In this document: piece by piece, positions 1 through 9,984 of the stretch
How the letters are laid out: each line of letters starts with the position of its first letter
Numbering within the stretch: the first letter of the stretch is position 1
NCBI GenBank assembly: GCA_000310025.1
Contig: FN649728.1
Coordinates: 7,277,985-7,311,242 of the forward strand
DNA: 33,258 nucleotides
Direction of reading: 5' to 3'
From: Ectocarpus siliculosus
Lineage: Eukaryota > Sar > Phaeophyceae > Ectocarpales > Ectocarpaceae
Made by a program: the position numbers and the translations under genes
Notes under the pieces: model-generated
Told to the model about the DNA's origin: nothing
Databases searched by the model: none
What the model saw: only the letters and a program-made list of their open reading frames with translations

Positions 1-239
1 TATGGTGCCTAGTCTCTCCTGGGTATGTTGTGGTGGGACAGACAGACAGACAGACACACCCGCAGGTGCGTTTTGCCCCCCCCCCCCCTGTGCGAGCTTT
101 TTTTTTTCACTTGTGCACATCACATGTCCGGTCCCTCTAATTGATTTTGATCTTGCTTATGCAAAAAGCCACCCCCTATCGGGCCACCTTCCCACCAAAA
201 GCTATTAAAATTATTCGAGTGAAGCGAGATTTCTAATGA

Positions 240-1448
240 ATGAGACAGCCTTGCCGGTGGGACCAATGTACCCGCCCTAACCAGAACCATGGCCCGCGTC
301 ATCGACTTTTTTTTTTTCGGACGAAAGGTGCGGTGGGCAACGCGAACGTTGACGAATCTAAGCACAAGGAAGTGAAAAAGTCGGCGACATCCGCGAGTGG
401 ACGCGACAACCCGGTTCATATTTTCAGGACTTGGAACGACACCCAAGCCCTGAAAGCGTTGTGCGACGGCGTCAGGTGGAGTGCGAACGGTCGCGTAGGC
501 GGGGTCGAGGTCACGAAGGAGTTGACAGCTGGCCCTCTCTGCCGGGAAGTGCTTCAGGAGGTGTTCAAGATCTTGCCGTTGCAAACGACTCCAGCAGCCT
601 CAGAAGACGGCACGACGGGAACAAGGGGGGGGCGGCCGCACGGTTACCAACAGTGGGATGCCGGGTTGGGTCCAACTCGGCTCGAGACCGGTCTGGACGC
701 CCCGGCATGGCAGCAGGCGATATCGAAAACATTGCCATCCGCCGAGCAACTAGAAAAGCGCTACGACGATGCGCTTGGGTGTGGTAGGACCTCGCAGGAG
801 GCGTCGTATAGTAGGCGGACGTGCTCTTTTTGCTGGAGGAACAGAGGCCAAGGCATCGTCCGTCAGACGGTGGTGGTGTTCAACCATTGGGGCCAGGCTC
901 CGGCGGAAGTCAGTGCTGGAATCGGCACGATCCGTGGCGGCCCGATCAAAGACGCGGGTACCCCTACGTGGGTCCGGTCGGCGGCATCGCGTGGTAATGA
1001 CGTCGAGATATACCTCAAGGCCGAAGACCAGCGAGCTGGAAACCGAGGGCTAGGTCGCACGACTCTTGGGAAAGCGGCCTATTTTTTGGAGCACCAAGGC
1101 AACGACTGGAGACGAGGTGATAGCAGCAACGCCATTCCGGAGGGAGAATTCACCATTTGGGTGGCGGTGGCGGAGTATGTGACAGCAGGAGTTGGCAACA
1201 AGCGCAAGGTCGATCCGGCGACAGGTTTGGACATGTTTCGGATGCGCACGTCCCTTACGTTTTTCCCTGCCTCGGCCATCCGGTGCGTACTGCATATGAT
1301 GCATGCCTGTTCCACAACTGGGACATCCGCCTGCCGCCTGGTCGACGAGGGGAGCAAGCAGCCGGTGTGGCGGTGCAACCTGACAGGAAACCCGAACTAC
1401 CTCCTCAACAAGTACTTCCACAGTGTTCTGCGGGACTCCATCGCCTGA
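240..1448 (+). CDS. Unrecognised open reading frame, 402 codons
   Basis: A long open frame starts at an ATG at 240 and ends with TGA at 1446-1448. I recognise no family. The C-terminal third (about residues 285-402) looks most protein-like, with an ordinary hydrophobic/charged mix and an ending of the type NPNYLLNKYFHSVLRDSIA. The middle is rich in Gly, Arg and Ser and could be read through non-coding DNA. A good splice-acceptor-like pyrimidine stretch ends with AG at 426-427, so the real exon could start there and belong to a gene with upstream exons outside the window. Two shorter overlapping frames on the same strand (431-787 and 769-1053) are Arg-rich and less convincing. It may be part of a transposable element, since almost everything else here is. 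No function is assigned. Confidence 0.3.
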   Translation: MRQPCRWDQCTRPNQNHGPRHRLFFFRTKGAVGNANVDESKHKEVKKSATSASGRDNPVHIFRTWNDTQALKALCDGVRWSANGRVGGVEVTKELTAGPLCREVLQEVFKILPLQTTPAASEDGTTGTRGGRPHGYQQWDAGLGPTRLETGLDAPAWQQAISKTLPSAEQLEKRYDDALGCGRTSQEASYSRRTCSFCWRNRGQGIVRQTVVVFNHWGQAPAEVSAGIGTIRGGPIKDAGTPTWVRSAASRGNDVEIYLKAEDQRAGNRGLGRTTLGKAAYFLEHQGNDWRRGDSSNAIPEGEFTIWVAVAEYVTAGVGNKRKVDPATGLDMFRMRTSLTFFPASAIRCVLHMMHACSTTGTSACRLVDEGSKQPVWRCNLTGNPNYLLNKYFHSVLRDSIA

Positions 1449-2855
1449 GCCGTGAGTGACGACGAGATGTATGCGCACACTTTGCTCGCTACATTGACGA
1501 CGGGTTCGTTGTATGCGAGTGACCGTATGCATACGCTTTCTGTCTCCCCTGCCTCCGCAAGTTGTCTGAGATGGGAACCTAGAGCAACCTAGAGCCATAC
1601 GGTTAATCTAGTGATTTAGTTTCATTTCCCTCCTGCACCGCGGACGATCGATGTTTTGTGGTTTGCTGGTCTCGAATCTGCAATTGAATGGCCTTTTGCC
1701 TCGCATCGAGTAAGCCAAGGAATGGATACCACCGTACGTTTAGGTTGTTCATCGGAAGTAGTTGGGCTACGGGGGGGAGAATGGCAAAGGATCGTGCCTA
1801 CAACTATGGAAACTGTTTTGCCTCTCTGACACACGCACACATGCACCAGTTGCCGCTTGCAATGAGCCTGATCCCCCGCCATGTACTCGAAAATTGTCGG
1901 TGGGAAACATGGAGCCCTAGGTTTCGCCTTGGTCTGGTATTTTACTCTCATTTTCTGCGACTACCAGGGCATTCGATGTACATGCATGGAGTACCGGAAT
2001 CCGACAATATAAAAACATGTTGTCTTCGCTCTGTTTTTTAGTTGCATCGTCGGCGTGGATATGTTGCCATCGACGCCCGATGGGCTGTTTCGCATTCGTG
2101 CTGTTTGTTTCTGAGTCCTTGGTTGTTCTCTTTGGTTTGTCCTAGAGTGTGCCCTCTTTGGGTATATAGGTAGCTTCCAAGCTGTGACCACGGAAGTCGT
2201 CCGCGCTATCTGTACTCGTAGGGATTGCTTCATATTGGAGGCAAGCAGCAACAACAACATTCCGGAGGCTAAGACCCGCTCTTTGATTGCCGGACCCTAC
2301 TGACGAGGTACCCCTCCCTCCACTTCCGTCGCGCAATTCCACGCTCCTACTTTGTAATCAATCAGGTCTCAGGATGGGGATACACGTAGATGACATTCCG
2401 GTGCTCTCCAGATTTTCCCCCTTTTTTTTATCGACTTCTCGAGTCGCGGGTCTCGTTGGGCGGAGTCAAGCGGGAGGGCGGGGGAAGCGCAAGAGGTGCG
2501 GGATGAGCGCGGGATGAGGGCGGAAGGCCACGACGCGGGGCTGAGCTGCGGTGGAAAATGATTCTGCTTGCTTTAGGACGTGCATTTTCGGGGGTAGCCT
2601 CTGCAAAAAGCACTTCCGGGCCCACCAGAGCCTCTTTGGGGGACAGGCGGGTCGGGATGTTTTCGCGAGGAAGGTCATGGCAGGATAAGGGCACAGCCAC
2701 TACGGTATGGCCGTAGACGCCCATTTTCGATTGTCGTGGTTGTCTTTGGTGTTGACCGTAAGCAAAGCGTCAGGTTTGAAAAATGAATCTATCGGAGGGG
2801 CCTAAACGTGTGTGTGTGTTTTTTTGTAGATGCTCCTGGAGTAATTTTTTGGTTT
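1449..2855. other. Stretch without a recognisable gene
   Basis: Several short open frames on both strands overlap each other, none resembles a known family, and none has a convincing start or splice context. I see no clear repeat or RNA gene. Around 2440-2560 the plus strand is purine- and GC-rich. Confidence 0.5.
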
Positions 2856-2859
2856 TGGG

Positions 2860-3375
2860 TAAAAAAAACATGTTTTGCGGGGATCGAACTCCCGACCTCC
2901 TCCTTACTACGCGTATCATACGCCTTCGCGATAAATTTTGCGATTACTTTTTTTGGTTTTGGGAACAATTTTTTTTTCGCGGGGACCGAAGTATCGACCT
3001 CCTCCATACTACGCATATCATATGCCTACGCCTTCGCGAGAAATTTCGAAATTTCGCGCATAATTTGTTGGTTTTGGGAAAAAAAAAAACATGTTTTGCG
3101 GGGATCGAACTCGCGACCTCCTCCTTACAAATACTACGCTTGTCATACGCCTTCGCGATTAATTTCGCGCATATTTTTTTGGTTTCGGGAAGAAAAAAAG
3201 TGTTTCCCGGGGAAGGAAGTCCTGACCTCCTCCGTACTACGCATATCATATGCCTATGCCCTCGCGTATAATTTGTTGGTTTTTGGGGGGAAAAAAATAT
3301 ATTTTGCGGCGATCGAACCCCCGACCTCCTCCTAACTACGCGTATGTATGTCATTCGCCTTCGAGATAATTTCGC
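2860..3375 (-). repeat. Tandem array of five degenerate tRNA-like units
   Basis: A unit of about 100-118 bp recurs five times. Each carries, on the plus strand, a block like GGGGATCGAACTCCCGACC followed by CTCCTCC, an ACGCGTATCATACGCC-type block and CCTTCGCGA. The blocks begin near 2878, 2981, 3099, 3207 and 3306. Read on the minus strand the first block is GTTCGATCC, a match to the pol III B box (GWTCRANNC) in a T-arm-like setting, and the ATACGC block resembles an anticodon arm with GAT. Units are joined by A- and T-rich spacers containing GGTTTTGGG. Copies 1, 3 and 5 keep the B box; copies 2 and 4 have lost it. I see no convincing A box or complete acceptor stem, so these are tRNA-derived repeats (SINE-like or decayed), not functional tRNA genes. 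Confidence 0.6.
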
Positions 3376-4010
3376 CCCTCTCCCCGGCGTACTTTTACTA
3401 TGTGCGGGATCCCCCGGCTTACGTGATCGAGCTCACGTTTCGGACGTGAGGGAGTACCATTTTTTTTTTGTTTTTGGCCCAATCATCATCCTCGTGGGGT
3501 ATACTCAGTGTGTGTGCTTCGTAAACCTTGTGTGGGATTGTTCCTGTGGCCTCTACGCGAAGGCTCGCGTCGCTGGGTTGATTGTCACCCAGCTGCGGGC
3601 GAGCTTGCACCCATTTGTTTTGGATTGAGGTTGCCAACCCGACAAGGCAAGGTTAAAATTGATTTCCGAATCCGATAGAAAACCGGCGGTTGGTAACCCA
3701 GCATGAAGAGGTTATACCGCGTATATCCAACCTAGGCAGGTTATGCGCGGGCATAACCTCCCATAACGTGCCCCACCGGCCACCTGTGTAGATCTCGTAG
3801 AGTTACCGTCCAAGTGTACATATATATACGTCATAGACCATAGATATAGGGTCTCCGGCAGAATATTCTATGCGAAGAGTTAACGCCTTCCTCACGTAAC
3901 GATGCGCATCTCCAATGGCAAGCAGAATGGATGACGTCATCATGACGCTATTTCTTGTGGCTACAAGTTCAAGTTCGCCCGGGCGTTATTGTTTTTGCCG
4001 GAGAAAGAGA
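3376..4010. other. Stretch without a gene; one short perfect hairpin
   Basis: No supportable coding region. At 3738-3759 there is a perfect 9 bp inverted repeat (AGGTTATGC, loop GCGG, GCATAACCT). The block GGTTAT/ATAACC recurs nearby at 3710-3715 and 3761-3766, so the region is locally palindromic. No function is evident. Confidence 0.4.
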
Positions 4011-4016
4011 CTAAAC

Positions 4017-4053
4017 TTAGGGTTAGGGTTAGGTTTAGGGTTAGGGTTAGGGG
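4017..4053 (+). repeat. Interstitial telomere-like tract
   Basis: Six consecutive telomere-like units: TTAGGG twice, TTAGG, TTTAGGG, then TTAGGG twice more with an extra G. The tract ends exactly where the dispersed repeat beginning GGGACTG starts. The second copy of that repeat, at 8203, has no such tract. The mixed TTAGGG/TTTAGGG units are seen directly; a scar of break repair or a repeat-derived origin is inference. Confidence 0.75.
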
Positions 4054-4842
4054 ACTGATGGTCTTCTGACCTGATCGCAGAGAGAGGTTCCTGCCACAAC
4101 TACAATACGACTCTTATGAAATGTCCATGACGGGGAACGAACGCGTCCTACGCCTCTTCTCTTCTCTTTTTTCCCTCTCTCCCGTCCGGTTCTTTCGTTT
4201 CGGAGCGAAAACCTACTGTGAAAATCGTATCTTCTGGGGTCCCGGATTCTTTCCCAGCGTGCGGAAGAGCGCGTTCTGGGTGTAGTCTCCTTTTCATTCG
4301 GGTGTGACGTGCGCACACATGTGTGTAAACGAAAAAATCAGATCAACGAGATGATTGTTGAAAGCATGGAGTCCCTCGCCACAAGAAAGGGCATGCGCAT
4401 GGATGGGCGTAGTGAGATATGCCGGTCGAAGACTGACGGTTTCTTCGGGTGCGCGTGAGGTCGCCTCTAACATTCGTTTGCTCATTTCTCATTTCTTGCT
4501 TAAAATCCAGTCTACAATGTATAGTTAATACCTCGCATAGCGTATTGAAGCGAGCGGAGGGTCCTAGACTAGTTAATCTGTCGTTGACTTGCGGACCCTT
4601 CTTCGGGTCCATTTGTTTTTCGTATAACTTTTTTGGGTAAGTTAGCCTGTGACCACGGCGGGAATCGACCGCGTCAAGTGTCAGACTATCATATATATAC
4701 AGACGAAGAAGGTACAAGAAGGTACTGGGTAGAGAGAACATAACGACCGGTTTTTTGTAATTAAAATTAATTGTGAAGACAACAACAACGGCAGGCACTG
4801 CTGGGTTCGTCCATGGATAGTTTTTGCAGCTTTTAAGTATTT
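4051..4842 (+). repeat. Dispersed repeat A, copy 1 (~800 bp)
   Basis: This segment is a diverged direct copy of 8203-9013. Shared landmarks in order include GGTCTTCTGACCTGA, GAGAGAGGTTCCTGCCAC, TCCATGACGGGGAACGAACG, TTCTTTCGTTTCGGAG, GGGTGTGACGTGCGCAC, CTTGCGGACCCTTCTTCGGG, GTGACCACGG, GGTACTGGGTAGAGAGAA and GTCCATGGATAGTTTTTGC. Copies differ by substitutions and short indels throughout. Neither end shows TG...CA, so an LTR pair is unlikely. Its last 270 bp also occur in inverted, more diverged form at about 5805-6070 and 14020-14290. Open frames inside it do not keep a conserved product between copies, so I do not call genes here. Confidence 0.75.
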
Positions 4843-4863
4843 GTGTATAAAACGACTTCTTAA

Positions 4864-5183
4864 TTTTTTTTTTTCTTGTTCTTCACTTCAAATCAGCGCG
4901 CTCACAGCACTAGTGCCGTTTATTCCAACCCGTGGTCACACAGAAGAGCCTCTCTCTACCCTCCCCTCCTGCGGTACTTCGCCTTCAATTTTTATTGCGA
5001 GAAGAGTTCAGCACCACTCTCTTCCCTCCGTGTACACACGAACTAGCGCTATCCACTTGGCCAGGAGCGGAAGCGAGAGAAAAACTCACTTTGCAAGAAA
5101 AGCTCGCCTACGCCGGATTCGAACCCCTGACCTGACCTCTAGAAGGTTACGAGGCTACCAACTAGACCACCGGGGCGACCGGC
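4864..5183 (-). mobile_element. tRNA-derived SINE, minus strand, inserted in repeat B
   Basis: On the minus strand the element has a tRNA-like head (5176 down to 5103), an unrelated body of about 230 bp, and a terminal A11 tail (T11 on the plus strand at 4864-4874). The related locus at 16386 reads straight through from AACGACTTCTT to CATGGATGGGTAAT, so it behaves as an empty site. A SINE is known to be a short pol III transcript with a tRNA head and a 3' A-rich or LINE-derived tail, and this fits. I cannot find a clear target site duplication; the junctions are blurred by a few bases. No second copy of the body is visible in the window. Confidence 0.7.
5103..5176 (-). promoter_or_regulatory. 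tRNA-like pol III promoter (A and B boxes)
   Basis: On the minus strand TGGTCTAGTTGG (5169-5158) matches the A box TRGYNNARNNGG, and GGTTCGAATCC (5125-5115) is a perfect B box, at tRNA-like spacing. The first seven bases, GCCCCGG, find no full complement at the 3' side. The T-arm pairs only at its top, and the anticodon arm keeps just CCTC/GAGG with an oversized loop. It is therefore a tRNA-derived promoter or pseudo-tRNA, not a functional tRNA gene. The parental isotype cannot be fixed. Confidence 0.7.
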
Positions 5184-5560
5184 TCATCGATGGGTAATGA
5201 GAGGTTTCAATTCAACTACTACAGTAACTTACTGGAGTATGGAGGGTGCTCGTTGTTCTTATGCATGGCATGTACCGGCAGTAGTAGGTGACATAATATA
5301 TCGCATCATCAATATTCACAGCTAAAAATGTTGGTCCACGACGACGAGGATGTCAAACGATAGGTGGGTTTGTTTCGGAAAGCTACTGTATCGGTGCCAA
5401 CGCCGCCCGGCCACGATTTCTGCTGTGGAGTAATCGAGCTTTGAAAATTAAAAATTGTTCAGGGGATGTCATATCTTATGTCATCTACTCTGTGTATAGA
5501 ACTCTTTGTCGTGCTCGGTGGGCGAGCGTGTCGCGGTGTGCGCCCTCGACTTTATTAACG

Positions 5561-5804
5561 GCTAAAAAACTGGGAAGCTTCAGACAGGCAACGCGACGAT
5601 ACTCGTCGTGTTGCTATCACAATGTAAAACCCACCCTAGAAAAATCACCGCTGCGCTGCTGGCTCTCCCCTGGCGCCAGGTCTTTTTGATTTTTGACTCA
5701 TCTTACCACGCACCTAAAAATCAGGGCTGAGAAATTATCGCGAAAAAGATAAACAAAATAAAGAAAAAAAATCTCCCTCTGATTGGGCGATGATGGACAG
5801 TCCG
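5561..5804. other. Spacer between dispersed repeats
   Basis: No gene is seen. A 12 bp perfect palindrome, CCTGGCGCCAGG, lies at 5669-5680, and an A-rich stretch follows at about 5745-5770. Confidence 0.4.
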
Positions 5805-6440
5805 TGGCCGGTGTTGTTGTTGTTGTTGTCTTCACATTAAAAACCGTTCCGATCTCTCTCTACCCAGTACCTTCGTATGTATGTCCGTACTGATCCAACA
5901 CTCGACGCGGTCGATCCCCGTGGTCACAGGTTAACTTACTCTAAGAAAGGTACACTCAAATAAACTGGCCCCGAGGGGTCCGCAAGTCAATAGAAATCAA
6001 CGACAGATATTCTGGAATCCTCCACTCCCTCTGCGCGCTATGCGAGGTATCAACTGAGACTAGGAGTCACTATCTATCATGGCCGGAGAGAAAAAGGTCC
6101 ACCCCCTTGGTTCAATCTTGGTACTTCACAACGCAAGCAGAGACAAGGCCATCTGGCACAGAAAAAGAGAGAAAAAAGAGAGAACAAGAGAGAAAAAGAG
6201 AAAAAAAACGAAAAGGAAACAGTAAGAAGAAGAGAAAATAAAATGAAAATAAAACGAAAAAGAACGAGGACAAAAAGGGACCAGCCCGAAAATAACAAGA
6301 AGTAAGAGGCAGAAACAGGCACACGGTGGAGAGACCACGAACGAACAAGCAAACACGCAAACATGGCCACCAACCACGTGTCGTGCCACTCGGTCCGTCT
6401 CTTCTCGTTTGATTTCTTCCCTCGCCATCTCGTCCGTCTC
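5805..6440. repeat. Dispersed repeat C, copy 1
   Basis: This is a diverged direct copy of 14020-14800. Shared landmarks are GTCTTCACATTAAAAAC, CTCTCTCTACCCAGTACCTTC, ATCCAACACT, GGGGTCCGCAAGT, AGAAATCAACGACAG, CTCTGCGCGCTATGCGAGGT, GAGACTAGGAGTCA and CACTCGGTCCGTCTCTTCTCG. Between them is a long purine-rich AAAAGAGAG-type tract (about 6155-6260). The first ~270 bp are the inverted form of the end of repeat A. Long minus-strand open frames over the purine tract translate to Phe/Leu/Ser repeats and are composition artefacts. Confidence 0.7.
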
Positions 6441-7757
6441 CTGCCCCCCTCCCGCCCCATTGGTTGTTGGCTTGTGGTTTCGTTTGAGCGCTCGTTGTCG
6501 GCTGGCCTCTTCTTCCTTCTCGTGCCAGGAGGTCATGAACCTCTCAGCTCCCTGCAGCACCGCCACATGCCAGGGTACTCCCCCCTCCACCTTCGCGGCT
6601 TCCGTCCACCTTCACTTCGGTGCCGTGTCTTTCGGTACGGCAATTCCGAGACAACATGGATCGGTTTTCGTAGATCCGTTGTCGGCCCCGAATGCCTTCG
6701 GGTCGTCGAGGACACACTTCGGCCAGTTCTGTTCCTGTCCCCCCCTACGTGGCTTCCCCCCCCCCGCCAGCTCGCCGAGCATCAGTCGTTTCGGGAGTCG
6801 CCCGTCCGGCTGCCTTGCCAGTGCTCCCGCGAACAGTAGGCGTCGTGGTCGGATCGTGGCTTCAACGCTCTGGCATTCGACCCTCTTCAGCGATTGGGCG
6901 TAAGAGAGCTGCCGGTGGGTGTCTTTCTTGCGCTTGTACCCGATAACTCGAAGGAGCAGTCGGTGGTGTGTCGACCGCAGCGTCTGATAGTGGCCGCTGA
7001 GTCGTGACCATGTCATGCAGCCGTACAGCAGTGCCTCCATCGCCTCCGCCTGGAGGAGGCGGGTCTTGAGTCGGAATGGCGCTTTCGGTCTGTCGAGGAG
7101 CTCCTGGCCATATCGCCTGAGGCACGCCCACGCTCCTCTACTCCTGTAGCTGATCTCCCGGGTGAGGTCGCCATGGTCGTTGACGAGGCCACCAAGGTAC
7201 CGGAACTCGGTCGTCTGGGCGTATTTCTGTTCGCGGCTTCGATGGTCAGCGGTGGAGGCAGGGGGGGCTGTGATGTTGTAGTCGACTTGTCCTTCGCGCG
7301 CATCAGGAGCGTCTCCGTCTTCTTCTCCGACACCGTTAGCCCGAACTCTCCGAACACCTCAACGATGATGGTCATCATTCTCGCCAGTCCTTCTGCAGAC
7401 CTCGATACGACGCCGGCATCATCGGCATCATCGGCATACAGCATCCCCCATACTTGCCCTCCGTACTCGGTCAAGGGGTGTCTCCTCCCCCCCCCCCGCT
7501 TCCGTCTTCCCCTCCTCCAAGCACACCAGGTTCCGCAGAACAACATCATCCTCGCGGAATCGGATAACGACGATCTCGAGGACCTCGACGAAGAAGATGT
7601 TGAACAGAAGTGGGGATAGCTAACATCCTTGTCGCACGCCCTGTGTGACGAGGAACCAGTCCGATAGTTCTCCGTCGTCCATACGCACCTGGGCTATACT
7701 TCCATCGTGGAGTTAGCGGATGACTTTGATTAGCTTCGCGGGAATCCCGGCCCTGGC
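6430..7757 (-). pseudogene. Decayed non-LTR-type reverse transcriptase, 5' truncated
   Basis: Read on the minus strand, fragments of one reverse transcriptase follow in order across several frames. First comes a palm segment with motifs of the type [19 protein letters not shown] and SPLLFNIFF (about 7680-7590), then the catalytic box MLYADD (near 7435) followed by GLTVSEKKTET (near 7330). The downstream thumb/C-terminal region follows, including MEALLYGCMTWSRL, SIEATIRPRRLLFAGALAR-like and GAERFMTSWHEKE segments (7040 to 6500). Two in-frame stops lie upstream of the catalytic box (complement of 7713-7715 and of 7620-7622), and frame changes occur after about 7270 and near 6610. The order matches the widespread mobile-element RT family in which the MEALLYGC..W and GAERFM..W blocks follow the palm. 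The 5' half (endonuclease, RT fingers) is absent. It is a dead fragment. Confidence 0.75.
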
Positions 7758-8202
7758 CGGTGTTTACTTGCCATGTTCATTACTGGCCCCCGGACTTTCA
7801 CGTACCAATCCGTGCATGTATCCGGCTACTGCATGTCATATGTGAGGTAGTGGGTGCTGCCCTTGCTGTTTGCTGCGGTACATGGAATGCTTCCAGTGGG
7901 TCAGAGCGGCAAGGGGGTCTTGTTTCTTCACTTGTTTCTTTAGCTCTGCTCTCCTCTACTTCTTCTTTGTTTCTTGTCGTTGGCGGTCTCTCTTTTGATA
8001 TCGCCCTTCGTTCTTGCTTGCAAGAAACTGTGAGGATGTAATCTGGCTGAGTCTGACTGTTTCTTGGGGTCCCCCGCCCACCCACGACCCACCTGTCGGC
8101 ATGATTCATTCGTGGTCTCCAATATTTTCAGCAGTAGTTGTCTACCACAGGACATGCGCTACTACTGCTGCGTCCATGGGTGGGTGCAACAGAAGAGCTC
8201 CG
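7758..8202. other. Stretch without a recognisable gene
   Basis: Only short overlapping frames on both strands, with no domain or repeat that I recognise. It lies between the RT fragment and repeat A copy 2. Confidence 0.4.
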
Positions 8203-9013
8203 GGGACTGGTGGTCTTCTGACCTGACCGCAGAGAGAGGTTCCTGCCACTACGTACCATAATACGACTCTTAAGAAATGTCCATGACGGGGAACGAACGC
8301 GTACTACGCCTCTTCTCTATCCTTTTTTCCCTCTCTCCCGTCGGTTCTTTCGTTTCGGAGAGGAAACCAACTGTGAAAAGCGCATCTTCTGGGATCCGCA
8401 TTCATTTAGTCCCGGATTCTTTCCCAGCGTGCGGCAGAGCGCATTTTGGGTGTGGTCTCCTTTTCATTCGGGTGTGACGTGCGCACTACATGTATGTATG
8501 TAAACGAACAAACAAAACAGATCAACGAGATGATTCTTGAAAGCATGGAGTCCCTCGCCACAAAGAAGTGCATGCGCATGGATGGATGGGCGTAGTGAGA
8601 AGTGCCGGTCGAAGACTGACGGTTTTTTCTGGTGCGCGTGACGTCGCCTCTGATATTCGATTGCTTATTTTTTGCTTCATTGTCCAGTCTATAGTTAATA
8701 CCTCGCATTGTGCATTGAAGCGAGCGGAGGGTCCTAGACTAATCTGTCGTTGACTTGCGGACCCTTCTTCGGGTCCATTATATTTTCATATAACTTTTTT
8801 GGGCAAGTTAGCCTGTGACCACGGCGGGGATCGACCGCGTCAAGTGTCAGACTATCATACATAATAATAGTACGAACAGACTAAGAAGGTACAAGAAGGT
8901 ACTGGGTAGAGAGAATAGAACGAACGGTTTGTTGTATTTATTTGTGAAGACAACAACAACGGCACTGCTGGGTTTGTCCATGGATAGTTTTTGCAGCACT
9001 TTTTTTTTAAGTA
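8203..9013 (+). repeat. Dispersed repeat A, copy 2
   Basis: Direct copy of 4051-4842, with the same landmarks in the same order and numerous substitutions and small indels. It starts at GGGGACTGGTGGTCTTCTG without the telomere-like tract that precedes copy 1. It ends at CCATGGATAGTTTTTGCAGC plus a T-run, with an AT dinucleotide run following at 9021-9032. The pogo/Tigger-like transposon begins about 65 bp further on. Confidence 0.75.
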
Positions 9014-9079
9014 TCATGTAATATATATATATACTCACAGGATGGTCATCGTGACGTGATACATTTCTTGTTGTTAGTA

Positions 9080-9106
9080 CAGTAGAGGTCCCTGTTTACG
9101 GCCGCA
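9080..9106 (+). repeat. Left terminal inverted repeat of pogo/Tigger-like element
   Basis: 27 bp starting CAGTAGAGGTCCCTG, immediately preceded by TA at 9078-9079. It matches the complement of 13162-13188 at 26 of 27 positions. Confidence 0.9.
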
Positions 9107-9129
9107 TAGTGTGGAAGGTACGAACCGGC

Positions 9130-9235
9130 CTTAAACAGGGCACCCGGCCTTACTGGAAACGGCTCTTGTTTAAGGCCGGTACAGGCCTTATACAGGATTA
9201 TGAATTCCTAAATAAGGCCGGTACCGGCCTTATTG
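9130..9235. repeat. Left subterminal iterons (GGCCTTA motifs)
   Basis: At least five copies of GGCCTTA or its complement TAAGGCC lie here in both orientations: GGCCTTAAACAGGG, GGCCTTACTGG, TTTAAGGCCGG, GGCCTTATACAGG and AATAAGGCCGG followed by GGCCTTATTGAGG. The last pair forms the palindrome GGCCGGTACCGGCC. The same motif forms part of the TIR itself. These are candidate transposase binding sites; the role is inference. Confidence 0.7.
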
Positions 9236-9984
9236 AGGAATAGCGCAGCGCACTCAAGGCTATGCGGGAAGCGGGCCGGTTTAAACATGTCTGAAAGCCA
9301 GCAGGGGTGTATATCACTCACTCACAGTGCCACAGCGCCGCGTTGGATGTGCACAACATGGCACTGCTACGTATGTATGTACTCAATGACGACACAGCGT
9401 GTCAAATGATGTTTGCACGTTTCCAAATGTTATTACCCCCCAATCTGTAATAACAACAGAAATTACCAAGTGCCTCCCTCTTGGTGACTACCCTACTGTA
9501 CATTACTGTAACTGGTCAACATATATGTCGTGGTCCAAGTCACAAAACCAACCTAAACGACAGAAAAGCAGAGTGTCACGTGAAAATTGAAGACGTGAAA
9601 GTACGGACGGCAAGGACACCATAGAATGAAAACAATTACTCACGAAGGGTCGACAAATATGCTGCTTACGTGCTGATGCTGCTCAGTTTGAGAGGACGTA
9701 GATACGCCACAAAAACCTACAACGATCTACATGTGTTGCACATGTTAATATTTACCCGTCCAACAACGACGGGACACACAAAAAAACAAACACATCTTCT
9801 GCATGCAATAGCAACGGCACACGATGGTTGAAAAAACAAGAGTGTTCCTGCATACGATCAAGGGCGACCGACCGACCAAATTGGCAGAGAAGACTCTGCC
9901 GTGACAGCTGTTGAAACTGATCTACAATACCGGACCCGGGAAAGCCACTCAACTTACGCCCCCCCCCCCATGCGCCTATCGAGT

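Larger units (their letters stand above)
4843..5560 (+). repeat. Dispersed repeat B, copy 1, interrupted by a SINE
   Basis: The flanks TGTGTATAAAACGACTTCTT (to 4861) and CGATGGGTAATGAGAGG (from 5188) through CCCTCGACTTTATTAAC (to 5559) match 16386-16778 at high identity. There the two flanks are directly adjacent, without the roughly 320 bp lying between them here. That segment is the tRNA-headed element annotated separately. Shared landmarks include CAATTCAACTACTACAG, GCATGGCATGTACCGGCAG, CACGACGACGAGGATGTC and GGTGCCAACGCCGCCCGGCC. No protein is conserved between the copies. Confidence 0.75.

Noticed and set aside
120-584. Minus-strand open frame of 154 codons overlapping the first unrecognised frame
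   Set aside because: It crosses homopolymer runs, has no recognised motif and is in antisense to the longer frame.
2783-3354. Long open frames on both strands over the tRNA-like array
   Set aside because: They are translations of a 100 bp repeat rich in T-runs; the repeating peptide reflects the DNA unit, not a protein.
5103-5176. A functional tRNA gene on the minus strand
   Set aside because: A and B boxes are good but the acceptor stem and T-arm do not pair, and an A-tailed body follows; a SINE head explains it better.
6077-6590. Minus-strand Phe/Leu/Ser-rich frames resembling membrane proteins (also at 14273-14653)
   Set aside because: They are complements of AAAAGAGAG-type purine tracts within repeat C; hydrophobicity is a composition effect.
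4051-9013. Repeat A copies 1 and 2 as the LTRs of a retrotransposon
   Set aside because: No TG...CA ends, no primer site or polypurine tract, the intervening RT is a truncated non-LTR type on the minus strand, and the divergence is high.
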